DNA of 64,000 bases, taken from NCBI RefSeq assembly GCF_002898515.1, contig NZ_PPFX01000006.1, positions 62,001-126,000 on the forward strand, given 5' to 3'. Below are positions 18,737 through 27,441 of the stretch, piece after piece; the stretch's first letter is position 1, and each line of letters starts with the position of its first letter. Source of the stretch: Geothermobacter hydrogeniphilus. GTDB taxonomy: Bacteria; Desulfobacterota; Desulfuromonadia; Desulfuromonadales; Geothermobacteraceae. The notes beneath the pieces were generated by a model. The model ran no database searches and was not told the origin of the DNA. It saw nothing but the letters and a program-made list of their open reading frames with translations. A program made the position numbers and the translations under genes.

Positions 18737-18785
18737 GGGCGTAGGGGCGGGTTTCAAACCCGCCCGGCACGAAACCCGCCCCTAC
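18733..18785. repeat. REP pair after the RAYT gene
   Basis: GTAGGGGC then GTAG-GGGCGGGTTTCAAACCCGCCC and an inverted right part ending CCCGCCCCTAC. The first GTAG provides the TAG stop of the transposase. The last base is one nucleotide from the stop codon of the convergent ferredoxin-like gene. Confidence 0.9.
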
Positions 18786-18786
18786 G

Positions 18787-19659
18787 TCAGGCCGGGATCC
18801 GCGCTTCGCAGGGGATGCCGACCTGGCACAGGCCGCAGGGGGTGGCCTCGGTGCCGAAGGTCTGCTGGGCGTAGGGGGCGGTCACCTGCTGGATGTAGGT
18901 GAAACATTTGTCCTTGTCGTGTCCGGCGTCGCTGATGGCGTCAGCCGGGCAGCGACGGACGCATTCCCGGCAGGTTCCCCGGGCGTGCCACAGGCACCAG
19001 GCCTGATGATGGTCGTAGGGGTGCGGGGTGCCGGGCAGGTCGATGCGGGCGACGACCGAACCGACGCGTATCGCCTTGCCGCGCGGCGTGATCAGCCCGT
19101 CGCTGAGGCCGAAGGTGCCGAGCCCGGCGGCGTGGGCGGTGTGACGCTCGGACCAGTTCGAGGCCAGCCCGAAACGTTCGGAGCGCTGGAATCCGAAACC
19201 GGGGAGACGTTCCGGGGCGACGGCCGGATAGCCCGCCGCGGTCAGGGTGGCGGCCAGGTGCAGGCGCAGGGCGCAGTTGAAGCGTTCGCCGAAATCCCGT
19301 GACCGGGCCCAGCGCTCAGCGGGAACCTTGTCGGCCTGGCCCTGGTCGGACCGGGTGGCGGCCGTTTGCGGCAGCACCCAGCTGATGACGCTCAGTTCCT
19401 CCGCGGTTGCCGGATCCTCCGGGAAGGCCAGTTGAAAAGCCTGCTCCGGAGTCCAGTAGAAGGGCGAGAAATCCGCGGCATATTGCCGGAAGAGGGGGTG
19501 GTTGGCACGCGCGAAGCCGACCAGCGGCTCGTCCCAGGCCTTCTCGCCGGTGCCGTTTGCGAGGGTGTTCTGCGGGCTGGTCGCCCAGAATTCATGGATC
19601 AGATTTTTCACCCAGCGGGCCGAACCGAGTTCTTCAGTCGTCTTCTTTTTCCTGGACAT
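18787..19659 (-). CDS. QueG-like 4Fe-4S dicluster protein
   Basis: 290 aa from ATG 19659 (GGAGAGG site); longer upstream starts run into element F. The C-terminal part carries two clusters (CRECVRRCPADAI ~230-242 and CGLCQVGIPCEARIP near the end), preceded by a KAIRVGSVVARIDLP stretch typical of epoxyqueuosine-reductase/reductive-dehalogenase-like proteins. True QueG also has cobalamin-binding residues in the N-terminal half; these are not evident, so the reaction is unknown. Stands alone, downstream of livF in the same direction but separated by element F. Confidence 0.7.
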   Translation of the reverse strand: MSRKKKTTEELGSARWVKNLIHEFWATSPQNTLANGTGEKAWDEPLVGFARANHPLFRQYAADFSPFYWTPEQAFQLAFPEDPATAEELSVISWVLPQTAATRSDQGQADKVPAERWARSRDFGERFNCALRLHLAATLTAAGYPAVAPERLPGFGFQRSERFGLASNWSERHTAHAAGLGTFGLSDGLITPRGKAIRVGSVVARIDLPGTPHPYDHHQAWCLWHARGTCRECVRRCPADAISDAGHDKDKCFTYIQQVTAPYAQQTFGTEATPCGLCQVGIPCEARIPA

Positions 19660-19697
19660 AAGACCTCTCCTCCATGCTGCCGGAGTCCGACAACTTC

Positions 19698-19865
19698 CTA
19701 GTACCCTGTACCCCATAAAACTTCGTAAGATTGCGCCGGGATTTGGCGAGCCGGCAAGGCGTACTTTCAGTTGCATAGCCGTAGCTATGTAACTGTAAAG
19801 TGCAACGTAGCTGGCGCGGCAAATAACCAGCAAGATACGAAAGTTTATGGGTTACTGGGTACTAG
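19698..19865. repeat. Palindromic element F
   Basis: 168 bp with ~35-bp imperfect inverted ends: CTAGTACCCTGTACCCCATA at the left and TATGGGTTACTGGGTACTAG at the right, and an inner TAGCCGTAGCTA hairpin. The right-end CTAG contains the stop codon of livF. Non-coding. Only one copy in the window. Confidence 0.75.
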
Positions 19866-20587
19866 ACTCCCAGGTACCGGGTATGGATTTCGGGCTTCGC
19901 AGCTAAATCTGCCGAGTCACCTTCGTAAACAATCCGGCCTTTGCTGATAATGATGTTCCGGTCGGCCAATTTCAGCAGCGACTTGATGTCCTTGTCGACG
20001 ATAACGACGGCGATGCCGCTCTGCTTGATTGTCCGGACCACCGACCAGATTTCCTTGCGGATCAGCGGGGCCAGCCCTTCGGTGGCCTCATCCAGGATCA
20101 GCAGGTCCGGATTGGTCATCAGCGCCCGACCGACGGTGAGCATCTGCTGTTCCCCTCCGGAGAGATGGTTGCCCATGTTGCTCGTGCGTTCCGCCAGGCG
20201 GGGGAAGGTGTCGAGTATCCGGGTAAGATCCCAGTCCCTGCGGCCGGTGGGGCCGGGGCGGGCCGCCATGACCAGGTTTTCCCTGACCGTCAGGTTGGGG
20301 AAAATGCCGCGGTCCTCGGGGACGAAGGCGATACCCCGGCGGACGATTTTCTGCGGCGGGGCGCCGGTCATGTCGCGGCCATGGACCTTCACCGTTCCCC
20401 GGCGCGGCGGTGTCAGGCCCAGCAGCGAGCGCAGCAAGGTGGTCTTGCCCATGCCGTTGCGACCCATCAGGGACAGGGTTTCTCCCGTCCGGATGCTGAG
20501 GCTGATGCCGTGCAGGATGTGGCTGGCGCCGTAATAGGTGTGCAGCTCTTCGGCTTCAAGGATCGGCACCTCCGCGGGTCGCGTCAT
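19862..20587 (-). CDS. livF: LivF-type ABC transporter ATPase
   Basis: 241 aa. Walker A GRNGMGKTTLLRSL (~39-52), LivF-type Q/ENLVMA region, signature LSGGEQQMLTVGRALM (~144), Walker B LLILDEATEGLAPLI. Second ATPase of a branched-chain-amino-acid-type importer; with LivG it powers uptake of the ligand of LivK. It overlaps livG by 4 nt. Its TAG stop lies within the terminal CTAG of element F. The context of a benzoate-type CoA ligase suggests an aromatic acid as cargo. Confidence 0.93.
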   Translation of the reverse strand: MTRPAEVPILEAEELHTYYGASHILHGISLSIRTGETLSLMGRNGMGKTTLLRSLLGLTPPRRGTVKVHGRDMTGAPPQKIVRRGIAFVPEDRGIFPNLTVRENLVMAARPGPTGRRDWDLTRILDTFPRLAERTSNMGNHLSGGEQQMLTVGRALMTNPDLLILDEATEGLAPLIRKEIWSVVRTIKQSGIAVVIVDKDIKSLLKLADRNIIISKGRIVYEGDSADLAAKPEIHTRYLGV

Positions 20588-21342
20588 CCGTCGGCCTCCT
20601 CTTCGCCGAGATAGACATCCTGCACCGCCCGGCTGTTGCGGATCTGCTCTACGGTTCCGGTTTCCAGGACCCGGCCGTTCACCATCACGGTGAGTTTTTC
20701 GGCAATCGCGAAGACGGCATCCATGTCGTGTTCGATCAGGATCAGGGTATGGTTTTCAGCCAGACGCCGCAGCAGTTCGATCACCCGGCGTGATTCTTCA
20801 CTGCCCATCCCCGCCAGCGGTTCGTCGAGCAGCAGCAGTTCCGGTTCGGTCGCCAGCATCATGCCGATTTCGAGCTGGCGCTGCTCACCGTAGCTCATCG
20901 CTGCCGCCCGTGTATCACAGCGGCGGCTGAGGCCGCAGAGTTCCAGCGCCTTCTCGGCCCGTTCCCGTACCGTTTTCAGGCGGCTCGCCGGCCTGAAAAA
21001 GCGCATCGATGTCTTCAGGCGCGACTGGGCGGCGACCCAGCAGTTTTCATAGCAGCTGAACTCATTGAAAATATTGGTTTTCTGGTAGCTGCGGCCGATC
21101 CCGAGCTGTGAAATCCGGTCAGGTGGCAGATGGGTTATATGTTTGCCGTTGAACAGGATGGACCCGTCATCGGGCTGCAGATCTCCCGAGAGCAGGTTGA
21201 TCAGGGTGGTTTTCCCCGCTCCGTTCGGGCCGATGACGGCGTGGACCTGTCCCCGTTCAAAATCGAGGGAGACGTTGCTGGCTGCAACCAGGCCGCCGAA
21301 GCTCTTGCTCAAATGATCGGTGCGCAGAATCGTGTCAGCCAT
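20584..21342 (-). CDS. livG: LivG-type ABC transporter ATPase
   Basis: 252 aa. Walker A GPNGAGKTTLINLL (~37), LivG-specific GIGRSYQKTNIF, signature MSYGEQRQLEIGMML (~148), Walker B LLLLDEPLAGMGSEE, H-loop LILIEHDMDAVF. It overlaps livM by 8 nt and livF by 4 nt. Pairs with LivF on the cytoplasmic face. Confidence 0.93.
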   Translation of the reverse strand: MADTILRTDHLSKSFGGLVAASNVSLDFERGQVHAVIGPNGAGKTTLINLLSGDLQPDDGSILFNGKHITHLPPDRISQLGIGRSYQKTNIFNEFSCYENCWVAAQSRLKTSMRFFRPASRLKTVRERAEKALELCGLSRRCDTRAAAMSYGEQRQLEIGMMLATEPELLLLDEPLAGMGSEESRRVIELLRRLAENHTLILIEHDMDAVFAIAEKLTVMVNGRVLETGTVEQIRNSRAVQDVYLGEEEADG

Positions 21343-22345
21343 CGGCAGGCTCCCGCGGGCCGTCTTCCGGAGGCGGAGAGTCGGGCCGTGTTGTCTGTCG
21401 CCGGGAGAGAATTCGCGGCAGCAGGCTGGTCGCCCCCCGGGGCAGAAACAGAGCCACCGAGATGACGATGCCGCCGAACAGCAGTTGCCAGTGTTCGGTC
21501 AGCGAGGGCAGAAAATCCTGCAGCAGCACGACAATAAAGGCGCCGACGATCGGGCCGTAGAGGGTTCCCATGCCGCCGAGGACGACGATGGCGATGGCAA
21601 TGGCAATTCCGGACGAGTGCCAGCTCATGTAGGAGGGGTTGACGTAGCCGCTGTGGGCTCCTTCGAGAAAACCGGCCAGCCCGGCCAGGGTTCCGGCGAT
21701 CACGAAGCTCACCAGCTTGTAGCGGTTGATGGAGTAGCCGAGGGCCCGGACCCGGTGTTCGTTGGCCTTGATGGCGGTGATGACCTTGCCGAAGGGAGCC
21801 CGCAGGATCATCGCCAGCAGCAGATAGCCGGTCACCAGGCAGCCCAGCGCGAAATAGTAGAAAGTGTTCTCGTTTTCCAGGTTGAGAATGCTCTCGGTGC
21901 CGATCATCAGCACCGGTTTGAAGAACAGGAAGATGCCGTCATCGCCGCCGTAGCGGGGTGACTCGAAGAAGTAGTAGAAAAACATCTGACCGAAGGCCAG
22001 GGTGATCATGATGAAATAGATGCCGCTGGTGCGGATGCTGATCCAGCCGACTACCAGGGCGGCCAGTGCCGCCGCCAGCGAGAGAGGCAGGGCCTGCCAG
22101 AGATGGATTGTCGTGGCATCCTGAAAGGCGATGGCCAGGGCGTAGCCGCCGATGCCGAAAAAAGCGGCGTGGCCGAAACTGACCAGGCCGGTATAGCCGA
22201 TCAGCAGGTCGAGGCTCATGGCGAAAATGGCCAGGATGAGAATCCGGGTCAACAGCCCGACGTAGAAGCTTGAGCCGAACAGCGGAAACAGGACCAGGAT
22301 CAGCAGCGCTGCCGGCAGCGTCAGGGAGCGGGTGGTTACGGCCAT
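21335..22345 (-). CDS. livM: LivM-type ABC permease
   Basis: 336 aa with about ten hydrophobic segments. Family marks: MSLDLLIGYTGLVSFGHAAFFGIGGYA (~44-70) and the EAA-like loop GKVITAIKANEHRVRALGYSINRYKL. The C-terminus (RRQTTRPDSPPPEDGPREPADG) is cytoplasmic. Forms the heterodimeric channel with LivH. One bp separates it from the livH stop. Confidence 0.93.
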   Translation of the reverse strand: MAVTTRSLTLPAALLILVLFPLFGSSFYVGLLTRILILAIFAMSLDLLIGYTGLVSFGHAAFFGIGGYALAIAFQDATTIHLWQALPLSLAAALAALVVGWISIRTSGIYFIMITLAFGQMFFYYFFESPRYGGDDGIFLFFKPVLMIGTESILNLENENTFYYFALGCLVTGYLLLAMILRAPFGKVITAIKANEHRVRALGYSINRYKLVSFVIAGTLAGLAGFLEGAHSGYVNPSYMSWHSSGIAIAIAIVVLGGMGTLYGPIVGAFIVVLLQDFLPSLTEHWQLLFGGIVISVALFLPRGATSLLPRILSRRQTTRPDSPPPEDGPREPADG

Positions 22346-22346
22346 C

Positions 22347-23216
22347 TCAGTGGGCCCTCCCGAACAGCCCCTGCGGCCGCCACAGCAGAATCAATGCCAT
22401 CAGCGCATAGGCCATGATACTGGCCATCTCGGGCAGCAGCACCTTGCCGAAGGTGCTCACCAGGCCGATCAGCATGGCGCCGATGAAGGCTCCCTTGATC
22501 GAGCCGGTGCCGCCGATCACCACCACGACGAAGGAGATGATCAGCACATTCTCTCCCATCCCCGGGTAGACCGAATCGACCGGTGCCGCCAGCATCCCGG
22601 CGAACGCCGCCAGCGCCACACCGAGGCTGAAGACCAGGGCGAACAGCCGGTTGACGTCGATGCCGAGGGCCTGGACCATCTCGCGGTTGCTCGCTCCGGC
22701 GCGGATCATCATCCCCAGGCGGGTTTTCTGAATCACCCAGGACATGCCGCCGGCGATGGCGATGCAGACGGCCGAGATAAACAGGCGATAGACTGGGTAG
22801 CTCTGGTTCTCGGTCAGCGGAATCGATCCGGCCAGGGGAGCTGGAATCGCCACGCCGTGAACATCGGTGCCCCAGAGGATCTGCTGCAGTTCATTGAAAA
22901 TGAGAATCAGGGCAAAGGTCAGCAGCACCTGGTAGAGGTGGTCACGCTTGTAGAGAAAGGAGATGGCGAACCGCTCCACCAGGTAGCCCACCAGCAGCGC
23001 AATCGGCAACCCGAGCAGGATGCCGAGCCAGAGGCTGCCGGTCATCTCCGTCAACCCGTAGGCCAGGTAGGCGCCGATCATGTAAAAGGAACCATGGGCC
23101 AGGTTGATGATTCCCATGATGCCGAACAGCAGGGTCAGGCCGCTGGCGACCAGGAACAGCAGGAATCCGTACTGGATGGCGTTGAGGAGCTGGACCAGGT
23201 AAAAAGAGAGTTCCAT
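22347..23216 (-). CDS. livH: LivH-type ABC permease
   Basis: 289 aa from ATG 23216 (MELSFYLVQLLNAIQYG); a GTG eight codons upstream (23240) is possible but lies in a hairpin and has no spaced ribosome site. About eight transmembrane segments, with GIMGIINLAHGSFYMIGAYLAY (~43) and the EAA loop RLGMMIRAGASNREMVQALGIDVNRL. First permease gene after livK, from which it is separated by a 17-bp perfect stem-loop. Confidence 0.92.
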   Translation of the reverse strand: MELSFYLVQLLNAIQYGFLLFLVASGLTLLFGIMGIINLAHGSFYMIGAYLAYGLTEMTGSLWLGILLGLPIALLVGYLVERFAISFLYKRDHLYQVLLTFALILIFNELQQILWGTDVHGVAIPAPLAGSIPLTENQSYPVYRLFISAVCIAIAGGMSWVIQKTRLGMMIRAGASNREMVQALGIDVNRLFALVFSLGVALAAFAGMLAAPVDSVYPGMGENVLIISFVVVVIGGTGSIKGAFIGAMLIGLVSTFGKVLLPEMASIMAYALMALILLWRPQGLFGRAH

Positions 23217-23235
23217 TGTCAGCCTGTCCTGGAGC

Positions 23236-23281
23236 TGCACCCTTCACCCGGCTCAGCAAGCCGTGCCGGGTGAAGGGTGCA
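23236..23281 (-). other. Perfect 17-bp stem-loop between livK and livH
   Basis: TGCACCCTTCACCCGGC and its exact complement are separated by 12 nt. The stem begins 4 nt after the livK stop and has no U-tract, so it is more likely a 3'-end stabiliser or partial attenuator, raising binding-protein expression over the permease, than a full terminator. Confidence 0.75.
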
Positions 23282-23284
23282 ACT

Positions 23285-24499
23285 TTACGCGTTGGAACAC
23301 CCGGTGGCGGGATCGTCCTGGTCCCTGGCAGCGACCCGGACAACACGATTTTCACCCTGGACAACTTCCCGCAGGTAGATATCGTGAATCGGGTTGTGCG
23401 ACTTAGAGAAACGCAGCTTGCCGCGGGGGCTGTCGATTTCAGCACTTTCCATCGCCCGGATCATTTCGGCGCGGGCCCCGGTATCGCCCTTCACCGCGGC
23501 CATCCCTCGCAGGATCAGTTCGCCGGCATCATAGCCCTGCACCGCGTAGACATCGGCCCGGGCTCCGGTGGCATCCTTGAAGGCCTTTCTGAAGCGGTGG
23601 TTGGCCGGATTGTCCAGGGTGTCGGCATAGTGCAGGATGGTGCGCACCCCTTCGGCGGCGTCGCCCTGCGCCGCGCCCAGGCCTTCGGTCAGGAAGCCGG
23701 CGCCATAGAGCTTGATCGATTTTTTCAGTCCCGCGGCGGCAAAGTCCTTGACGAACTTGACCGCGCCGCCGCCGGCGTAAAAGGTGTAGACCGCGTCCGG
23801 TTTCAGCGCCGCCAGTTCGGTCAGGTAGGCCTGGAAATCGACCTTCGGGAAGGGGGTGGGGATCTCCTTGACGATGGTGCCCCCGGCGGGCAGGAAGGAC
23901 TTCTTGAAGGCCGCGGCGACCTGCTTGCCGAAACCGTAATTCCAGTACATCAGCACCACCCGCTTGTGGCCGTCATCCAGGACCGCCGGTCCCCCGGGGA
24001 AGCCCATCTGGTAACTGGAGAAGGAGGTGCGGAAGACATTGGGAGCACAGAGGACCCCGGTCAACTGGTCGGCGCCGGCGTTGGGGATGACGGTAATCGG
24101 GCCCTTGCCCCGCGCCATCTTGACCATCGCCATGCCGACCACCGAATGAACGGGGCCGACCAGAAAATCAACATTTTCCTTCCGGATCAGCTTGTCGGTC
24201 AGCTGCTGGGCCTTGGCCGGCTTGGCCTCGCTGTCAATATCGACAAATTCAATCTCCCGTCCGCCGAGCTTGTTGCCCGCTTCGGCAAAGCGCAGCTTCA
24301 TGGCATCGCGGATGTTGGTGCCCAGCTTGGCATAGGTGCCGGTGTAGGGCAGCAGGATGCCGACCTTGACCCTGGCCTGGCCGCCGATGGCAAAGCTTGC
24401 CGGGCCCAGCACGGAGGCCGCGGCCAGTCCGGCGGTCGCGACCGACCCCTTGATGACAAAATCACGTCTGGAGATTCCCGTCTCGTTCTTTTCGCTCAT
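23285..24499 (-). CDS. livK: Substrate-binding protein of the Liv-type importer, Tat-exported
   Basis: 404 aa from ATG 24499 (GGAGG site, 7-nt spacing). The leader has a twin-arginine motif (ISRRDFVIKGSVATAGLAAASVLG). The mature part is a type I periplasmic binding protein (VKVGILLPYTGTYAKLGTNIRDAMKLRFAEAG; DFLVGPVHSVVGMAM; RVVLMYWNYGFGKQVAAAFKKSF). Such proteins next to aromatic CoA ligases bind benzoate or related acids. The gene is bracketed by strong inverted repeats on both sides. Confidence 0.92.
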   Translation of the reverse strand: MSEKNETGISRRDFVIKGSVATAGLAAASVLGPASFAIGGQARVKVGILLPYTGTYAKLGTNIRDAMKLRFAEAGNKLGGREIEFVDIDSEAKPAKAQQLTDKLIRKENVDFLVGPVHSVVGMAMVKMARGKGPITVIPNAGADQLTGVLCAPNVFRTSFSSYQMGFPGGPAVLDDGHKRVVLMYWNYGFGKQVAAAFKKSFLPAGGTIVKEIPTPFPKVDFQAYLTELAALKPDAVYTFYAGGGAVKFVKDFAAAGLKKSIKLYGAGFLTEGLGAAQGDAAEGVRTILHYADTLDNPANHRFRKAFKDATGARADVYAVQGYDAGELILRGMAAVKGDTGARAEMIRAMESAEIDSPRGKLRFSKSHNPIHDIYLREVVQGENRVVRVAARDQDDPATGCSNA

Positions 24500-24524
24500 C
24501 TTGTGTCCTCCGCAGATCGTCAAT

Positions 24525-24565
24525 CCGGAGTCACAGGCAGGCCGGCTGCCCGGCTGTGACTCCGG
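24525..24565 (-). other. 12-bp perfect stem-loop between the CoA ligase and livK
   Basis: CCGGAGTCACAG pairs exactly with CTGTGACTCCGG around a 17-nt loop, 13 nt after the ligase stop. No T-tract follows. With the second hairpin at 23236 it isolates the livK cistron. Confidence 0.7.
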
Positions 24566-24578
24566 TCACTGGTGATGC

Positions 24579-26159
24579 TCAGGAACGCAACTTGAAGCGC
24601 TGAATCTTGCCGGTGGCGGTTTTCGGCAGCTCGGCGACAAACTGGAACCAGCGCGGGTACTTGTAGGGAGCCAGGCCGGACTTGCAATGGGCCAGCAGCT
24701 CGGTCACCAGGTTCTCGCCCGCGTCGTCGGGATTGTGCAGGACGATGTGGGCTTCAGGCTTGACCAGCCCGGCGTCGTCCGCCCTGCCGACCACCGCGAC
24801 TTCGAGGACCCGGGGATGCTCGATCAGCTTGGCCTCGATCTCGAACGGCGAGCACCAGATGCCGCCGACTTTCAGCATATCGTCGTTACGGCCGCAATAG
24901 TGGTAGTAGCCCTGGCGATCCCGGATATAGGTGTCGCCGGTGTCGAGCCAGCCGTCGACCATGGTCAGTGCGGTTTTTTCCGGATTGTTCCAGTAGCAGC
25001 GGGCCGTGGAGTCGCCCCTGACCCAGAGACGACCGCTTTCCCCCTGCGGCACCGGGTTGCCGTTCTCATCAAGGATCCGGGCCTCATATCCGGGGACCAG
25101 CCGGCCGCTGGAGCCGGGATTGATGTCCTCTTCCCGATTCGAGATAAAAATGTGCAGCAGTTCGGTCGAGCCGATGCCGTCGAGGATGACCAGCCCGGTT
25201 TTCTGCTGCCAGCGCTTGAAGAGATCGGACGGCAGGGCTTCGCCGGCGGAGACGCAGAGCCTGACCGAGGACAGGTCGCTGGACCTGTTTTCGAGGGCCT
25301 GCAGCTGGGCGGCATAGAGGGTCGGGACCCCGAAATAGAGGCTGGGTTTGAACTGCTCGATGGTTTCAAAAACGGTTTGCGGCGTGGGGCGGGCGTCGTA
25401 AAGGACGCTGCCGGCACCGACCCATAACGGAAAGGTCATGCCGTTGCCGAGGCCGTAGGCAAAGAAGAGCTTGGCGGCGGAGAAGCAGACATCATTCTCC
25501 CTGATGCCGAGGACCTGGACACCGTAAAACTCACTGGTGACCACCATGTCCCGATGACGATGCACGGCGCCCTTGGGATTGCCGGTCGATCCCGAGGAGT
25601 AAAGCCAGAAACAGTCGTCCTCCGCCGTGGCCGGCGCCGGCTGCAGATCGGCGGACGCGGATGCGATCAGGGCCTGCAGGCTGTTGTCTGTCCCCTCGAC
25701 CCGAAGGCAATGGGAAGGGCGGGATTCAAGCTGATCCAGGGCCGTTTCGACCTCCGCCGCGAACTCCGGGGAATAGATGACCGCGCTGCAGCCGGAGTCG
25801 GCGATGATGTAGGCGTAGTCCTTTGTCCGCAGCAGGGTGTTGACCGGCACCGGGATCAGGCCCGCCTTGATCGCTCCCCAGAAGCAGTAGAAAAACTCGG
25901 CGCAGTCCTTGACGATCATGATCACCCGCTCGCCCCGAGCGATCCCCAGGTCAAGCAGGGCGTTGCCGCAGCGGTTGACGTTTTCGGCCAGCGCGGCATA
26001 GCTGACCTCGACACCCCGGTTGGTGCGCATCACGACCTTGTCGGCGCGGCCTTCCTCCAGGTGGCGGTCAATAAAGGGAACCGCGACATTGAAGACCGGG
26101 GCGAACTTCAACACCTCTCCGCCAGGTGATGAGACCACTTCAACGGTATGGTCCTTCAT
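24579..26159 (-). CDS. bamY: Benzoate-CoA ligase family protein
   Basis: 526 aa ANL-superfamily enzyme that activates an aromatic carboxylate with ATP and CoA. AMP-binding motif YSSGSTGNPKGAVHRHRD (~188), SVRLCVSAGEALP, ILDGIGSTELLHIFISNR, GWLDTGDTYIRD, and the C-terminal catalytic lysine in PKTATGKIQRFKLR. The length, IARGERVIMIVKDCAEFFYCFWGAIKAGLIPVPVN-type region and the ELLHIFISNR segment are those of benzoate-CoA ligases (BadA/BclA/BamY). First gene of the unit with livKHMGF, giving uptake plus activation. Exact substrate not provable from sequence. Confidence 0.87.
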   Translation of the reverse strand: MKDHTVEVVSSPGGEVLKFAPVFNVAVPFIDRHLEEGRADKVVMRTNRGVEVSYAALAENVNRCGNALLDLGIARGERVIMIVKDCAEFFYCFWGAIKAGLIPVPVNTLLRTKDYAYIIADSGCSAVIYSPEFAAEVETALDQLESRPSHCLRVEGTDNSLQALIASASADLQPAPATAEDDCFWLYSSGSTGNPKGAVHRHRDMVVTSEFYGVQVLGIRENDVCFSAAKLFFAYGLGNGMTFPLWVGAGSVLYDARPTPQTVFETIEQFKPSLYFGVPTLYAAQLQALENRSSDLSSVRLCVSAGEALPSDLFKRWQQKTGLVILDGIGSTELLHIFISNREEDINPGSSGRLVPGYEARILDENGNPVPQGESGRLWVRGDSTARCYWNNPEKTALTMVDGWLDTGDTYIRDRQGYYHYCGRNDDMLKVGGIWCSPFEIEAKLIEHPRVLEVAVVGRADDAGLVKPEAHIVLHNPDDAGENLVTELLAHCKSGLAPYKYPRWFQFVAELPKTATGKIQRFKLRS

Positions 26160-26597
26160 TTTAACCTTCTCCTTGTTCGGCCGGGCAGGGTCGAAAATGA
26201 ACTCCCGGCTCTGCGGTCAGGACAGGATGATGAACATTTGCAGTTTTGATTGTTGGGCAGGGGGTACTGATATCTAATATCTATAGGAAAGAGGGGCGAT
26301 GTCAAATAAATAAAACAATGTTACTCAAAACTAAGTTTCGCATTGCAAAACCCGCCTGGATGGGGGTCGGAGAATTTGCTTCAGTTGATTTGCCAATTTA
26401 GTGCGATAACCAGGGAGACAAGGGGGGTGTTGACTATTGGGGGGAGAGCAAATTGTTATTTTTAAAGAAGATATTCGCGTCAAGAAAATATCGGTAAAAA
26501 AACAGCGTTCTGTTAGGCGTGAGTGGTGGGGCGACAGGAGATTCCGCCAGGCGGAACATTCGGGGTCGGCGTGTTCATGCCGAGGGCAGCGTGCCGG
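26160..26597. other. Gene-free promoter region of the ligase-liv operon
   Basis: 438 bp, AT-rich between 26260 and 26510, no coding signal seen. It contains the ligase ribosome-site region at its left end and the putative promoter at 26278-26305. The part near 26598 is the 3' flank of the hydrolase gene. Confidence 0.6.
26278..26305 (-). promoter_or_regulatory. Putative sigma-70 promoter of the ligase-liv operon
   Basis: On the minus strand TTGACA (26305-26300), 16 nt, TAGATA (26283-26278), about 120 bp before the ligase start. The GATATCTAATATC region around the -10 contains an inverted repeat that could bind a regulator. Confidence 0.45.
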
Positions 26598-27425
26598 TCA
26601 ATAAATCAGGACGTCCGGCTGTGACGGACTTGCTGCTGCAGAAAGAAAATGCTGCTGCAGGAACTCGGCGATCAGCTGCAGGATCTCGGTGGGCTTGTCA
26701 CGAAAGGGCGAATGACCGCATTCCGGCAGCATGACCATTTTCGCCTGTTGTGGCAGCCGCGTGACGATTTTTTCCAGCTGTCGGATCGTCCCATAATCAT
26801 CCTGTTCGCCCTGAATCAGCAGGACCGGGATGTCGATTGCCGGCAGATAGTTTTCCAGGTTCCAGTCTGCAAAATCGGGATCCAGCCAGGCCCGGTTCCA
26901 GCCGAGGAAGGCGCAGTCAACATTATCGCCGTGGTAGCGGGCCAGTTTTTCGCGCAGGTCAGTTGTCTGCCAGGCGGCCTGCGCGGCGCGGATGCCGGCC
27001 AGGGTGAGATCCTCGACAAACACGTGCGGGGCCATCAGGATCAGTCCCCGCAGGCGCGGGTCGGCAAGGCCGCCGGCGTGGATCAGGGCGATCGAGGCGC
27101 CGTCGCTGTGTCCCACCAGGACGGCCCTTTCGATTTCAGCTGCCGTCAGGACTTTCGGCAGCACGCGCAACCCTTCGTCGTGCATGAAGGACAGCGGACG
27201 CGGCAGGGGACAGGAGTCCGATCGGCCGTAGCCCGCCCGGCTGTAAACCAGAACCCGGCATCCGGTCAGCCGCGCGACCTGGAGAGGAAAATCTTTCCAC
27301 ATGGCGACGCACCCGAGACCCTCGTGGAGGAAAACCAGGGTCGGGTCAGTTGCCTGCCGGGGCTGGAACAGCCGGTATTCCAGCGAAACGCCGTCAATGT
27401 TGAAAAACCCCTGTAATTGTTGCAA
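26598..27425 (-). CDS. Alpha/beta hydrolase
   Basis: 275 aa, starting at a TTG (27425) with AGGAGAG upstream; 16 bp after the ligase that precedes it. Oxyanion region FLHEGLGCVAMWKDFP (~32), nucleophile elbow VLVGHSDGASIAL (Ser ~106), acid in LLIQGEQDDYG (~220) and catalytic His in LPECGHSPFRDKP (~252). Complete Ser-Asp-His triad. Resembles esterases and thioesterase-like hydrolases; with a feruloyl-CoA-synthetase-type ligase it may release phenolic acids from esters, but substrate is unknown. Confidence 0.82.
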   Translation of the reverse strand: MQQLQGFFNIDGVSLEYRLFQPRQATDPTLVFLHEGLGCVAMWKDFPLQVARLTGCRVLVYSRAGYGRSDSCPLPRPLSFMHDEGLRVLPKVLTAAEIERAVLVGHSDGASIALIHAGGLADPRLRGLILMAPHVFVEDLTLAGIRAAQAAWQTTDLREKLARYHGDNVDCAFLGWNRAWLDPDFADWNLENYLPAIDIPVLLIQGEQDDYGTIRQLEKIVTRLPQQAKMVMLPECGHSPFRDKPTEILQLIAEFLQQHFLSAAASPSQPDVLIY

Positions 27426-27441
27426 TGGACCTGTCTCTCCT

